Shown here piece by piece: positions 1 to 9,348 of a DNA stretch of 64,000 bases. The DNA comes from Paraburkholderia metrosideri. Its GTDB lineage: Bacteria > Pseudomonadota > Gammaproteobacteria > Burkholderiales > Burkholderiaceae. The notes beneath the pieces are model-generated. The model saw nothing but the letters and a program-made list of their open reading frames with translations. It did no database searches and was not told where the DNA came from. Position 1 is the stretch's first letter. The number at the start of each line of letters is the position of its first letter. The translations under genes and the position numbers were made by a program. Location of the stretch: the NCBI RefSeq assembly GCF_904848625.1, contig NZ_CAJHCP010000015.1, positions 1 to 64,000 on the forward strand, written 5' to 3'.

Positions 1-211
1 CCGGCGTGAAAGCCGTTACCCGGCCCTGGCGATTGCGTAGCGCTGCGTGCGCCCACATCGCCCGCCCATCCCGGGTGCGGATCCTGAACGCCATCAGCGA
101 GGAACCGTCAGCGGGATTGGCACTTCGTCAGTCCCGTCGCCGACTCAAGAAAAACCCATCGTGGCGGCGCTTGATTACCTATATTCGCCGTGCCCGCCAC
201 TGAGCCCCGAC

Positions 212-1315
212 TCACTGCGCGGCGACATCCCCCGTATTACCACCCGCGATACCACCGGCATTACCACCGGCATTACCACCGGCATTACCACCGGCATTAC
301 CACCGGCATTACCACCACCAATACCACCACCAATACCACCCGCACCACCACTCTCAACCAACACCGCAGCCTCGCTCGAATCCGCCCTGCCAACCTCAGC
401 AAGCAGCGCCTCGTCGCGTGCAATCACTTTTGGCAGATGTGTGCGCAAGAACTCCACCCACGTCCGCGTTTTTGCGTCGATGAACTTACGGGACGGATAC
501 AGCGCATAAACGTTCATCTTCTGCAGCGTATAGTCCGGTAACACGCGCACCAGCGTGCCATCGCGCAACCCCGAAATGGCCGCGTACAGCGGCACCATAC
601 CGATACCCATTCCTTCGCGAATCGCGACGATCAGCGACTCCGCGATGTTCACTTGCACGGGCCCGTTCACCTCCATCATCTCGCTGCCATTCGGGCCGTC
701 AAGTACCCATTCGTGCGGAGGAAATGCCGGCGTGTGCAGGATCAGACACTCGTGATGCGTCAGCTCGCCAGGCTTCTGCGGTGCGCCGTGCGCGCGCACA
801 TACGCGGGCGACGCACACAAAATGCTGAAAGTGGTGCCCAGCGGAAGCGACACGAGGTCCGAATTGGGCAACGTGGAGGCGCCAATCACTGCAACATCCG
901 CGCTACCTTCAAAAAGATCCGGCATGCGTTGCGACAACGTCAACTCGACCGTCACTTCTGGATACAACGCGCGATATCGCGAAATCGCCGGCAACACGTA
1001 ATGTTGCCCAATACTGGCAAAGCTATGCATGCGCAACGCGCCAGCCGGACGCTCGTGCGCGCAACTTGCTTCTTCCTCGGCGGTATCGACGTCGGCAAGT
1101 ATCTGTTGCGATCGCTTCAGATAACGCTCGCCCGCAGTGGTCAGCGCAAGCCGTCGGGTCGAACGGTTCAGCAGCCGGGTACGCAAATGCGTTTCAAGTT
1201 CCGAGACGGCGCGGGACATAGCGCCCGTCGTCGAATTGAGCGACTGCGCGGCGGCAGTAAAACTACCGGCTTCGACCACGCGCACGAACACCCGCATATT
1301 TTGTAACGTATCCAT
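212..1315 (-). CDS. LysR-family transcriptional regulator with repeat-encoded C-terminal tail
   Basis: 367 residues. The N-terminal winged helix-turn-helix (about residues 1-60, starting MDTLQNMRVFVRVVEAGSF) is typical of LysR regulators and is followed by a periplasmic-binding-like effector domain to about residue 300. Family members are usually near 300 residues; the extra C-terminus is a Gly/Asn/Ala tail (GGNAGG units) encoded by 12-bp tandem repeats. The gene is divergent from the FUSC exporter gene, the usual arrangement in which a LysR protein controls an aromatic-acid efflux system. The effector is unknown. Start is the ATG that gives the full HTH domain. Confidence 0.9.
   Translation of the reverse strand: MDTLQNMRVFVRVVEAGSFTAAAQSLNSTTGAMSRAVSELETHLRTRLLNRSTRRLALTTAGERYLKRSQQILADVDTAEEEASCAHERPAGALRMHSFASIGQHYVLPAISRYRALYPEVTVELTLSQRMPDLFEGSADVAVIGASTLPNSDLVSLPLGTTFSILCASPAYVRAHGAPQKPGELTHHECLILHTPAFPPHEWVLDGPNGSEMMEVNGPVQVNIAESLIVAIREGMGIGMVPLYAAISGLRDGTLVRVLPDYTLQKMNVYALYPSRKFIDAKTRTWVEFLRTHLPKVIARDEALLAEVGRADSSEAAVLVESGGAGGIGGGIGGGNAGGNAGGNAGGNAGGNAGGIAGGNTGDVAAQ
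235..348. repeat. 12-bp tandem repeats inside the LysR gene 3' end
   Basis: The + strand reads about five near-perfect copies of accaccggcatt between about 250 and 312, flanked by degenerate 9-12 bp variants such as accaccaat. On the minus strand this encodes the GGNA-type tail of the LysR protein. The unit is a multiple of 3, so copy-number change would alter tail length without a frameshift. Confidence 0.9.
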
Positions 1316-1571
1316 CGATCCTTCTATTTCACGGCAGAAGCCGTATTGTCCGCCTCTCCCGGAGGCGCATTGTTGTCGGTTCTGGAAGGGACGTTCCCTG
1401 ATCGTCCCCTTAATGCGCGCACTGCATGCTCCTACAATCGGCGCCTTGCCTGCCGGTGTGCGCAGTCTTCGCCGGCGCTTTTTTCAGCGACCAATCGGGG
1501 CGCACTGCTTTCAGATGAAACGCCAACATGCGATCAGATCTTCGGGGGACCTCTTCCGCCCGTGGAGCGCC

Positions 1572-3701
1572 ATGTGGCAATCGTTCAGCCAGAGAACGCT
1601 CAGCCCCGCGATTCGCGACTGGGCGAACAGCGACGGTCTGATCTGGCTGCACCTGCTGAAAACGGTCACTGCGGGTTTGCTGGCGCTGGGTATTGCGATG
1701 CTGCTCGATCTTCCGCAGCCGCGTATCGCAATGACCACGGTGTTCGTGCTGATGCAGCCCTTCAGCGGGATGGTACTCGCGAAAAGCTTCTACCGGATTC
1801 TCGGCACTGCGGTCGGCACCATGGCGGCGTTGGTGCTCGGCGCGCTGTTCGTCCAGCAGCCAGAGCTGTATATGCTCGGCATGATTGCGTGGGTAAGCGC
1901 CTGTATTGCAGCCGCAGTCCGGTATCGACATTTCAGATGGTACGGCTTCGTGCTGGCGGGATACACCGCTGCGCTAATCGGCATTCCGAACGTCACCGCA
2001 CCGAACGCTCTGTTTCTGGCGGCGCTCACGCGCGCGGCGGAAGTGGCGGTCGGCATCGTGTGTTCGAGTGCTGTCAGCGCGTTGATCGTGCCGCAGCGCT
2101 CCAGCCTGGCACTGCGTCACGCGCTGCAGATCCGGTATGCAAACTTTACGGTGTTCGCTGCCGATGTGCTCAATGGCGGAATCGAACGAGGTCAGTTCGA
2201 GCGGCGCTTTGCGGGCCTTGTCGATGAAATCGTCGGGTTCGAAGCGACGCGTACGTTCGCGGCCTTTGAAGATCCGGCGATGCGCTCGCGCAGTCAGCAT
2301 CTCGGTCGTCTGAACGGCGAATTCATGGATGCGTGTGCGCGCTTGCACGCGCTGCATCAATTGCTGAAGCGTCTGCGCGCGAGCGGATCGCAACCGATGG
2401 CAACCGCCATCAAGCCGTATTTCCACGAACTTGCCGCGCATTTCCAGCCACAACTCGACCGCGCTGTTCCAGATGCGTCGCAACTCGCGACGCACTTACG
2501 GCTCTTTCAATCGACGTTGCCCCGCCGGATGCGTGAAACGAGACGGCCTCTGGAAGCTTCGCCGCGTGAATCGCTGGCCGACTTCGATACCGCAGCAGAG
2601 TTGCTATACCGTTTCGTCGACGAATGGATCCGCTATTCGGAGACATACACGTCGTCGTTAGCGCAACGTAAGCCAGCGAGCCAGCCGCGCAGCACGAGCC
2701 GCTACGTGAGCCGTACCAATGGCTTTGTCGTCGCGTTCACGTTCGTGCGTTGCGCAGTGGTGATGGCGATCGCCAGCTCGTTCTGGATCGCAACCGACTG
2801 GCCGAGCGGCGGCCTTGCCGTGATCGGTGCGGCGCTCGCGTGCGCGCTCACGTCCACCGCACCGAACCCGCCGAAGATGTCCGTGCAAATGGGCATCGGC
2901 GCCGTGTTCGCGACCATGACCGGCTATCTATTCACGTGCTACGTATATCCCAACATCGACGGCTTTCCGCTGCTTTGCACGATGCTTGCACCCGTGCTCG
3001 CATCCGGTGCGTTCATCGCGACCCGGAAGGGCGCTGCGGGATATGGCATCGGCTTTGCGGTGTTCTTCTGTCTGCTCGCCGGGCCGGATAACGTTGTCAG
3101 CTATGCGCCGGATCTGCTGATTAACAACGGCATCGCCGTCACGGTGTCGATGTTGTTGTCGGCGATCGTCTCTGCGGTGGTTTTCCCCGCTGACATGCCC
3201 TGGCTCACGAGAAGAATCATGAGCGATTTGCGCGCCCAGGCCGTCTCCGCGTGCAACGACGAATTGCCGGGACTTAACCAGCGCTTTCAGTCGAGCACGC
3301 ACGACCTGACATCGCAACTGCGGATGCTGTTGACGCGGCACACGCGGCGTCGGCGACAGGCATTGCGCTGGATGCTTGTCACGCTCGAAGTGGGTCACGC
3401 CGTGATAGATCTGCGCAACGAAACGGCTCGTTCTGCGTACGCCTATGAGTTGCATCCGCGTTGGCGCAGCAGCATGGAACGAGTCCGCGATGACCTTGCA
3501 CAACTCTTCGAGCAGCCGGGCCCGCGAGCACTGGACAGCGCGCTCGTCTCGGTCCGCTCCGCCACGTGGATCGCTCAGGACCTGTTGCAAATCGTGCATG
3601 CAGACCGCGAAAAACGCCATGACGTGCAGCGCATTCTCAGCTGTCTGCATTTCATCCGCACGGCATTGCTCGACAAGGACTCACCGTTTAACGCGCGTTG
3701 A
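1572..3701 (+). CDS. FUSC-family inner-membrane transporter (AaeB-like aromatic acid efflux)
   Basis: About 709 residues from the ATG at 1572, which has GGAG four bases upstream; an in-frame ATG at 1515 lacks a ribosome site. It has two membrane blocks, N-terminal (about residues 22-170) and central (about 375-530), each followed by a soluble helical region, the duplicated layout of fusaric acid resistance/AaeB proteins (E. coli AaeB is near 655 aa). The first block carries the usual motif IAMTTVFVLMQPFSG. The family exports aromatic carboxylic acids using the proton gradient. No membrane-fusion partner gene is adjacent. Likely controlled by the divergent LysR gene. The substrate is not predictable. 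Confidence 0.85.
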   Translation: MWQSFSQRTLSPAIRDWANSDGLIWLHLLKTVTAGLLALGIAMLLDLPQPRIAMTTVFVLMQPFSGMVLAKSFYRILGTAVGTMAALVLGALFVQQPELYMLGMIAWVSACIAAAVRYRHFRWYGFVLAGYTAALIGIPNVTAPNALFLAALTRAAEVAVGIVCSSAVSALIVPQRSSLALRHALQIRYANFTVFAADVLNGGIERGQFERRFAGLVDEIVGFEATRTFAAFEDPAMRSRSQHLGRLNGEFMDACARLHALHQLLKRLRASGSQPMATAIKPYFHELAAHFQPQLDRAVPDASQLATHLRLFQSTLPRRMRETRRPLEASPRESLADFDTAAELLYRFVDEWIRYSETYTSSLAQRKPASQPRSTSRYVSRTNGFVVAFTFVRCAVVMAIASSFWIATDWPSGGLAVIGAALACALTSTAPNPPKMSVQMGIGAVFATMTGYLFTCYVYPNIDGFPLLCTMLAPVLASGAFIATRKGAAGYGIGFAVFFCLLAGPDNVVSYAPDLLINNGIAVTVSMLLSAIVSAVVFPADMPWLTRRIMSDLRAQAVSACNDELPGLNQRFQSSTHDLTSQLRMLLTRHTRRRRQALRWMLVTLEVGHAVIDLRNETARSAYAYELHPRWRSSMERVRDDLAQLFEQPGPRALDSALVSVRSATWIAQDLLQIVHADREKRHDVQRILSCLHFIRTALLDKDSPFNAR

Positions 3702-3844
3702 AGCCGCACATTGTGTGCTGTCACGCGGCTCGATCCTTCTGCCAGATAGAAAGATCACTTCCGGACAGCCCGGTTTATCTGGGTAGGCGGCGGTCATATA
3801 GTTTCATCACTGCCTCGCAGTCACCGTAAGTCCTGGAGAACGAA

Positions 3845-4069
3845 ATGAAAATGTTGAAGATCGCCCTGATTGCCTGCTCGTTGTCTGCTGCTGTCGCTCA
3901 TGCACAGTCGGCGCCGGCTACTCAGGAACAACAGGTCGCGCAAGCAACTGTCCAGCGCGCCGATAGCGTCAATCGTGTCAATGCACGCAGCCGTGCCGAC
4001 GTGCCGAAGAGCAAAGCTGAAGTGTGCGTGGGTCCTGTGAGCTTCTGCAACATCTACTCCGGTAGCTGA
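3845..4069 (+). CDS. Small secreted protein, function unknown
   Basis: 74 residues. The start ATG has a good ribosome site (ctggag, 7 bases upstream). A Sec signal peptide is clear: KMLK basic end, hydrophobic core, AHA cleavage site near residue 20. The mature part is about 54 residues, polar, with two Cys near the C-terminus (CVGPVSFC), which could form a disulfide in the periplasm. It stands alone between the exporter and the CoA-transferase gene. I recognise no family; it resembles the many small exported proteins of Burkholderiales. Confidence 0.65.
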   Translation: MKMLKIALIACSLSAAVAHAQSAPATQEQQVAQATVQRADSVNRVNARSRADVPKSKAEVCVGPVSFCNIYSGS

Positions 4070-4272
4070 TTCGACCATCGTGAAGTATCACGCGTAGTAA
4101 CTGACGTATGAGCAACACCCGCCGCAAGCATGTTGCGAGCGGCGAAGTCACTGGCCGCGACGCTGTCCTGTCGAGACGCCGCGGCCAGCGCGACGACCTG
4201 TCTACCGGGTGAAGCACACCGCAGACGTGCGCATCGGCAGACCAGACTGGTGATTATGGAGAGACTCGTTTC

Positions 4273-5802
4273 ATGTACGAAGACCGGATTCGTTGTGCCG
4301 CATTGCGCGGCAAAATCACATCGGCCGCCGAGGCGGCGCTTCTGATTCAGGACGGCATGCGCGTCGGCGCCAGCGGCTTTACGCGCGCGGGCGACGCCAA
4401 GGCTGTCCCTGTCGCGCTGGCTGAACGCGCACGCGCGGAAGGCACGCCGCTGCGCATTACGCTGATGACGGGCGCATCGCTCGGTCATGACGTGGACCGC
4501 ATGCTCACCGAGGCGAACGTGCTCGCGCGCCGCTTGCCGTTTCAGGTCGACAAGACGTTGCGTGATGCGATCAATCGCGGTGAAGTGATGTTCGTCGATC
4601 AGCACTTGTCCGAAACGGTCGAGATGCTGCGCGCAAACCAGCTTGGCAAAATCGACGTTGCGATTATCGAAGCCGCCGCGATCACCGAGACCGGCGGCAT
4701 TGTGCCGACTACGTCGGTCGGTAATTCAGCCAGCTTCGCGATCCTTGCCGACAAGGTGATCGTCGAAATCAATCTGGCGCAACCGCTCGCGCTCGAGGGG
4801 CTGCACGACATCTGGATTCCGGGTCGCAGACCTTACCGTGAGCCGCTGCCGATCGTCCGCGCGCGCGACCGCGTCGGCACACCGGCGATCGAGATCCCGC
4901 TCGAAAAAATCGCGGCAATCGTGATCACGAACATGGCCGACAGTTCGTCGACGGTATTGCCCGCCGATATAGACACCGAGTTGATTGCCGGCCATCTGAT
5001 TGAATTTTTCCAGCATGAGGTGTCGCGCGCACGCATGCCGGCGCAGCTGCCGCCGTTGCAGGCGGGCATTGGCACGATTGCTAATGCTGTGCTGGCGGGC
5101 TTCGTCGATTCGCCATTCGACAACTTTGAAATTTACTCAGAAGTACTGCAGGACTCCACCTTCGACCTCATGGATGCCGGCAAGGTAACGTTCGCCTCGG
5201 GTGCATCGATCACGCTGTCTGCCGCGCGTCAGGCGCAGGTGTTCGGCGAGCTCGAACGTTATCGCGACCGGCTCGTGCTACGCCCACAGGAGGTGAGCAA
5301 CCACCCTGAGGTCATTCGCCGGCTGGGTCTGATCGCGTTGAATACGGCGCTCGAACTCGACATTTACGGCAACGTGAATTCGACGCACGTGGGCGGCACG
5401 CACATGATGAACGGCATTGGCGGCTCGGGCGATTTCGCGCGCAATGCGTCATGCGCGATTTTTGCGACGAAGTCGATGGCGAAGGGCGGTCGCATTTCGA
5501 GCATCGTGCCGATGGTGCCGCATTGCGATCACAACGAACACGACGTGGATGTGGTCGTGACCGAGCAGGGTCTTGCCGATCTGCGCGGCCTCGCACCGCG
5601 CGAACGCGCGACACTGATTATTGAGAACTGCGCGCATCCGCTGTATCGCGATCTGCTGCGGGATTACTATCGGGACGCGTTGAAGTGGGGCGGACAAACG
5701 CCGCATCAACTGGATCAGGCGTTTGCCTGGCACACGCGGCTACGTGATACCGGCTCGATGTTGGTGGCGGCTGAGGCAGGGCTGGAAGCGTTGGGACGCT
5801 AA
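4273..5802 (+). CDS. Acetyl-CoA hydrolase/transferase family protein (succinate CoA-transferase type)
   Basis: 509 residues, the usual length for class I CoA transferases of the YgfH/AarC/Ach1 subfamily. The catalytic Glu that forms the glutamyl-CoA thioester is probably E290 in IYSEVLQDS. The GSGDFARNA segment near the C-terminal third is the family's CoA-binding glycine-rich loop. The enzyme moves CoA between succinate and acetate or propionate, in acetate or propionate metabolism in the cytosol. It is a single gene with its own upstream region. Which acid pair it prefers cannot be read from sequence. Confidence 0.88.
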   Translation: MYEDRIRCAALRGKITSAAEAALLIQDGMRVGASGFTRAGDAKAVPVALAERARAEGTPLRITLMTGASLGHDVDRMLTEANVLARRLPFQVDKTLRDAINRGEVMFVDQHLSETVEMLRANQLGKIDVAIIEAAAITETGGIVPTTSVGNSASFAILADKVIVEINLAQPLALEGLHDIWIPGRRPYREPLPIVRARDRVGTPAIEIPLEKIAAIVITNMADSSSTVLPADIDTELIAGHLIEFFQHEVSRARMPAQLPPLQAGIGTIANAVLAGFVDSPFDNFEIYSEVLQDSTFDLMDAGKVTFASGASITLSAARQAQVFGELERYRDRLVLRPQEVSNHPEVIRRLGLIALNTALELDIYGNVNSTHVGGTHMMNGIGGSGDFARNASCAIFATKSMAKGGRISSIVPMVPHCDHNEHDVDVVVTEQGLADLRGLAPRERATLIIENCAHPLYRDLLRDYYRDALKWGGQTPHQLDQAFAWHTRLRDTGSMLVAAEAGLEALGR

Positions 5803-5862
5803 GCACAACAGGCGTCAGGCGGCGTTCGCCCCTGACGCGTTGAAACGTTGGCTACGCTACGA

Positions 5863-6114
5863 TCACCCTCGTCGGATGAGCCGGATAATAAACAACAGAA
5901 CGACTGCGCCGATCACCGCTGTGATGATCGAGCCGATCCAGCCGCCACCGAGCGAAATGTGCAGTACGCCGGCAAGCCAGCCGCCAATGAACGCGCCGAC
6001 AATCCCGACGATGATGTCGACGATCAGGCCGAAGCCGCCACCCTTGACGAGTACGCCGGCCAGCCAGCCCGCAATCGCGCCGATGATAAGCCATGCAATG
6101 ATGCCGTGTTCCAT
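5863..6114 (-). CDS. GlsB/YeaQ/YmgE family stress-response membrane protein
   Basis: 83 residues, full length for the transglycosylase-associated protein family. Three glycine-rich membrane helices are visible: IIAWLIIGAIAGWLAG, then GLIVDIIVGIVGAFIGGWLAG, then IGSIITAVIGAVVLLFII, ending in a basic RLIRRG tail. These small inner-membrane proteins are often induced by envelope or general stress; no enzymatic role is established. Transcribed alone, convergent with the CoA-transferase gene. Confidence 0.85.
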   Translation of the reverse strand: MEHGIIAWLIIGAIAGWLAGVLVKGGGFGLIVDIIVGIVGAFIGGWLAGVLHISLGGGWIGSIITAVIGAVVLLFIIRLIRRG

Positions 6115-6287
6115 ATTCGAGACTCCCTGGTTGTGTGTGAAGAAATCACGGTGACAGAGCTTAGTCGAAGGTTATGGGACAGTCCATGCTCAGGACGCTG
6201 AATTAACATTGTCTGAATCTGTTGCAAGCTAAGTGTAGACGATGCACGTCGATCCGGGGAACTCATGCGCGACGTGCGGCAGTCGTA

Positions 6288-6995
6288 TTACTCCGGCGTC
6301 GGCTCCGCTTCTTTCGCTGTCCAGCTGACGCTGGAGACGCTCTTTTCCATGCTTAAACGGCCAGCCATCTGTTCGAGCTTCGACTGATCCTTGGGATGCA
6401 GCTTGAGGGTTGCTGTCACACGAATGCGGCCGGAATCGCTATCCACGTCTTCGCTCGTCAGGCTCTGGAACGACAGCGGCGCCGAGTACATCGAGTTTGA
6501 AATAGCGGTGCGGATATGGATCTCGTCGGCTTCCTTGCAGACGATCGTCAGCACGTATTCGCGCACGAGATCGGCGTTTGAAACCGGCGTCGCGTTGATC
6601 GTGCGGCTCACTTCGCGCAGCACCGTATTGGTCAGCAGCACCACGGCGGTGCCGGCCAGCGCCGGCCCATAGTGACCTGCGCCGCATAGCACGCCGACCG
6701 CCGCCGAGCACCATAAGGTTGCCGCCGTATTGATCCCCTGAATGGAACCTTTGTCGCGCATGATCACGCCGCCGCCGAGAAAGCCGACGCCGGACACGAC
6801 ATACGCGGCGATCTGCGTGATGCCGGAGGTGCCATTGCCGGTCAGCACACCCAGCGTGACGAACAGGCAGGCGCCGCTCGCGACCAGCGTAATGGTGCGC
6901 AGGCCGGCATTGCGCTGGCGCATCTGCCGCTCGAGGCCGATTGCGACGCCGCAGGCGAAGGCGGCCATCAGCCGCCAGACGAATTCGAGTGTCAT
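6288..6995 (-). CDS. MgtC/SapB family protein
   Basis: 235 residues. The N-terminal half contains the conserved hydrophobic domain with RLMAAFACGVAIGLERQ and the GVGFLGGGVIM motif, hallmarks of MgtC/SapB proteins; the C-terminal about 90 residues form the soluble ACT-like domain found in longer members. MgtC inhibits the F1Fo ATP synthase and helps survival at low Mg2+ in pathogens; many environmental homologues have no known role. A long leader (6996-7623) lies upstream, as often found for mgtC, but I see no proven Mg2+ sensor in it. Confidence 0.85.
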   Translation of the reverse strand: MTLEFVWRLMAAFACGVAIGLERQMRQRNAGLRTITLVASGACLFVTLGVLTGNGTSGITQIAAYVVSGVGFLGGGVIMRDKGSIQGINTAATLWCSAAVGVLCGAGHYGPALAGTAVVLLTNTVLREVSRTINATPVSNADLVREYVLTIVCKEADEIHIRTAISNSMYSAPLSFQSLTSEDVDSDSGRIRVTATLKLHPKDQSKLEQMAGRLSMEKSVSSVSWTAKEAEPTPE

Positions 6996-7623
6996 CGTTA
7001 AGAAAGAGTGGGGCGCGTGTTCGCGCAGTGTGAACCAGACGCGTGACAGCCGCGCGTCTCCTTCGCGGGAGGCGGGCGGTTCAGGCGTGACGCATTACAC
7101 GAGCGAAAGCTCGCGGCGTTGACAGCGGCGAATGTGACGCATCGCATGGGATCGAACCATGCGGCGTTGTACTGTCAACGTCTGACTATCAAAACGGGGA
7201 TGTGAACGACGTGCACCGTCTGGCCCGAAGGCAAGACGGCGACAGTGTGGAAACTGACGCGGAAATCTTGCCGATCAGGCGATCGGGCGAATCGAAGCTC
7301 GACAGGTACGACTGCTACTGTCCAAGATCGTGATTCCGGTTGATTGAAGTGGGCGAATTTTAGGCGGCTGTGCAAAGTTAAGTCAAGCCGGGGAGCCGGT
7401 GATCTGTCGAAACCCTTGCGAATAGCGTGAGGAAATTTCTTCTGTCAGATCAGAACTATCCTTGCTTAGATACGGACTCCGAATATTGACGGTGATCATC
7501 CCGGAAAACACACTGTTTGCAGTCGTCGTGCTGCGCGCACTGCCTTTTTTTTCTTCGTTTTGTCGCAGCCGGTTTAGCAGCACGACACCGTCGTTTCCGC
7601 CGTTCAGTTCAATTGAGGAATGT
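6996..7623. other. Long intergenic region between mgtC-like gene and periplasmic protein gene
   Basis: 628 bases containing the divergent upstream regions of both neighbours. I see no convincing conserved gene. One short candidate (7202-7333) is listed separately. A 66-codon minus-strand frame at 7175-7375 has no visible ribosome site or family likeness. The leader of the MgtC gene could be regulatory, but I cannot fold it reliably by eye. Confidence 0.5.
7202..7333 (+). CDS. Possible 43-residue small protein
   Basis: A GTG preceded by a purine run (cggggat) opens a 43-codon frame starting VNDVHRLARRQ and ending CYCPRS, with two close Cys. No family is recognised, the purine run is very close to the start, and there is no downstream gene in the same unit for 290 bases. 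It may be chance. Confidence 0.15.
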   Translation: MNDVHRLARRQDGDSVETDAEILPIRRSGESKLDRYDCYCPRS

Positions 7624-8139
7624 ATGAAAGTGAAAGCTTCCGGCATGATCGCCGCTGCGTTATTGGTAGTTGCGCCGCTCGTATCGAACGCCGCAGGTTT
7701 GCCCGCTGCTTTCGAAGGCACCAGCACGTTGCAGGCTGATGGCGTGGTCAAATCGATAAACCCGGCGCAAAACTCGCTGACCGTGCTCGACGCGCAGGGC
7801 CACGAAGCATCGTTCAATATCACTGACGCACGCAGCCTCACGCAGATCACCCAGGGCGGGAAGGTCCAGCTTCGTATGGTGCGCAGCGCGGTGGTGCGTG
7901 TCGTGCAGCCGGCGGATAGCCAGAGTCCGGCGGCCCAGCCGGATACGATCGAACGCGTGAGCGCCGAGGTCCAGGCGGTCGATCACGCTTCCGGGGTGAT
8001 GGCGCTCAAGCGTGCGAATGGCACGGTGTTTCATATTCAGGGACGCGAGCCGGCAACGGTCGCCGACGTCGCGCCGGGCATGCAGGTGTCGGTCGTGTTT
8101 GCGCCGCAAGTGAGTGTGGCGGTGGCACCCGCGCTGTAA
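7624..8139 (+). CDS. Exported protein with two beta-type repeats, function unknown
   Basis: 171 residues from the ATG at 7624 (gaggaatgt upstream); the longer frame from 7462 is unlikely. A Sec signal peptide ends near residue 24 (VSNAAG). The mature protein shows two related segments, each a 'V-x-x-I/V-x-x-x-x-G/N-x-L/M-x-L' pattern followed by a Gly turn (about residues 40-70 and 117-145), as in small OB-like or DUF5666-like beta proteins. Probably periplasmic. No partner gene is adjacent and I cannot assign a ligand. Confidence 0.7.
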   Translation: MKVKASGMIAAALLVVAPLVSNAAGLPAAFEGTSTLQADGVVKSINPAQNSLTVLDAQGHEASFNITDARSLTQITQGGKVQLRMVRSAVVRVVQPADSQSPAAQPDTIERVSAEVQAVDHASGVMALKRANGTVFHIQGREPATVADVAPGMQVSVVFAPQVSVAVAPAL

Positions 8140-8184
8140 CGAGTGTCGCCGGCCCGATTACAACGCTCAACAACACGCTTCACG

Positions 8185-9348
8185 CTAATCGGGTTCGCCC
8201 GGCACAAGCCGCACGCGCGTAATTTCTGACGGCGCGCCCAGCCGCTTGGGCGGGCCCCAGTAGCCGGTGCCACGGCTGGTATAAACCCACAGCCCATTCA
8301 GTCTTGCGAGACCAGCGGTAAACGGTTGTTGGAAGCGCACAAAGAAATTCCACGGGAAGAACTGACCGCCGTGGGTGTGTCCGGAGAGCTGCAACGTGAA
8401 ACCTGCTGCGGCAGCTGCTTCAGCGGAACGCGGCTGGTGTGCGAGCAGCACTTTGATCAGCACGTCGCCAGGCGCGCCGGCAATCGCCGCAGCGGGGTCG
8501 CTGCGATGCGACGGGTCGTGATGTCCCGCGGAATAATCGGTCACGCCGGCAATGACGGCGCGTGCGCCATTGTGATTCACCACCACGTGCTCGTTAAGCA
8601 GAACGGTCAGACCGAGGCGGCGGAATTCGTCAATCCATGCGTTTGCGCCCGCGTAGTACTCGTGGTTGCCGGTAACCAGAAACGCACCATGACGTGCGCT
8701 CAGGCGAGACAGGGGTTGCGTGTGCCGGGTCAACTGCGGCACGCTGCCGTCCACCACGTCGCCGGTCACGGCAATCAGGTCAGGTTTGAGCCGGTTCACT
8801 GCGTCGACGATCGCATCGACATACCGGTGTTTGATCGTCGGGCCAACGTGAATATCGCTGATCTGAACAATCGTGAAGCCGTCGAGTTCGGTCGGCAAGT
8901 CGTCGATCGGTATATCGATCGTGACTACTTTGGCGCGACGGCGTGCGTTGAACAGGCCGACCAGCGTCGAGAGTAGCGCGAGCACAGGTACTGCTGCCGC
9001 CGAGCCCATGCGCCAGTGATGAATTGCAATGGAGTTGGGCCAGATGGCATCGACGGTAAGCAGCGACGCGAGCACCAGATCGCGCGCGAACGTCAGCACC
9101 AGCAGCGACGAGAAGAAACCCATGGCGAGCAGCCCGACCCAGGCGAGTCGGTCGCCGAGCGGCTGCCGTTTGATACTGCGCGCCAGCATGCCCAGCGGAA
9201 TCAGAAAGATCGACAACACGAGCCACAACGCCATCAGCCAGCGGCCGGTCGTATCGACCGGCGTATCTGGAATCAGACGCAGGCCGACATAGATATGCAA
9301 CATGATGCCAATCAGGATGATGCGGACAAGAAACGATGAGCGGCGCAT
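8185..9348 (-). CDS. Membrane-anchored metallophosphoesterase (YkuE/YaeI-like)
   Basis: 387 residues from the ATG at 9348 (MRRSSFLVRII); a longer frame reaches 9735 but its first part lacks any domain. About four N-terminal membrane helices (residues 1-120) precede a calcineurin-like phosphoesterase domain with all metal motifs: ISDIHVG, GDVVDG, GNHEYY, HQPR and GHTHGGQ. Homologues with this layout act on phospholipids or UDP-sugar lipids at the membrane. A single gene, convergent with the preceding exported-protein gene. Confidence 0.85.
   Translation of the reverse strand: MRRSSFLVRIILIGIMLHIYVGLRLIPDTPVDTTGRWLMALWLVLSIFLIPLGMLARSIKRQPLGDRLAWVGLLAMGFFSSLLVLTFARDLVLASLLTVDAIWPNSIAIHHWRMGSAAAVPVLALLSTLVGLFNARRRAKVVTIDIPIDDLPTELDGFTIVQISDIHVGPTIKHRYVDAIVDAVNRLKPDLIAVTGDVVDGSVPQLTRHTQPLSRLSARHGAFLVTGNHEYYAGANAWIDEFRRLGLTVLLNEHVVVNHNGARAVIAGVTDYSAGHHDPSHRSDPAAAIAGAPGDVLIKVLLAHQPRSAEAAAAAGFTLQLSGHTHGGQFFPWNFFVRFQQPFTAGLARLNGLWVYTSRGTGYWGPPKRLGAPSEITRVRLVPGEPD

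Noticed and set aside
1..40. A short frame ending in TAG at 40 that could be the 3' end of a gene running in from outside the window
   Set aside because: Only 12 codons are visible, with no recognisable family feature.
235..348. Possible CRISPR array from regular short repeats
   Set aside because: Units are 12 bases with no unique spacers and lie inside a coding gene.
190..483. Plus-strand frame with HYHRHYH repeats
   Set aside because: It is the antisense reading of the LysR tail repeats and has no start signal.
3702..3730. AGCCGC/GCGGCT hairpin after the FUSC gene
   Set aside because: Six-base stem, long loop and no T-tract, so not convincing as a terminator.
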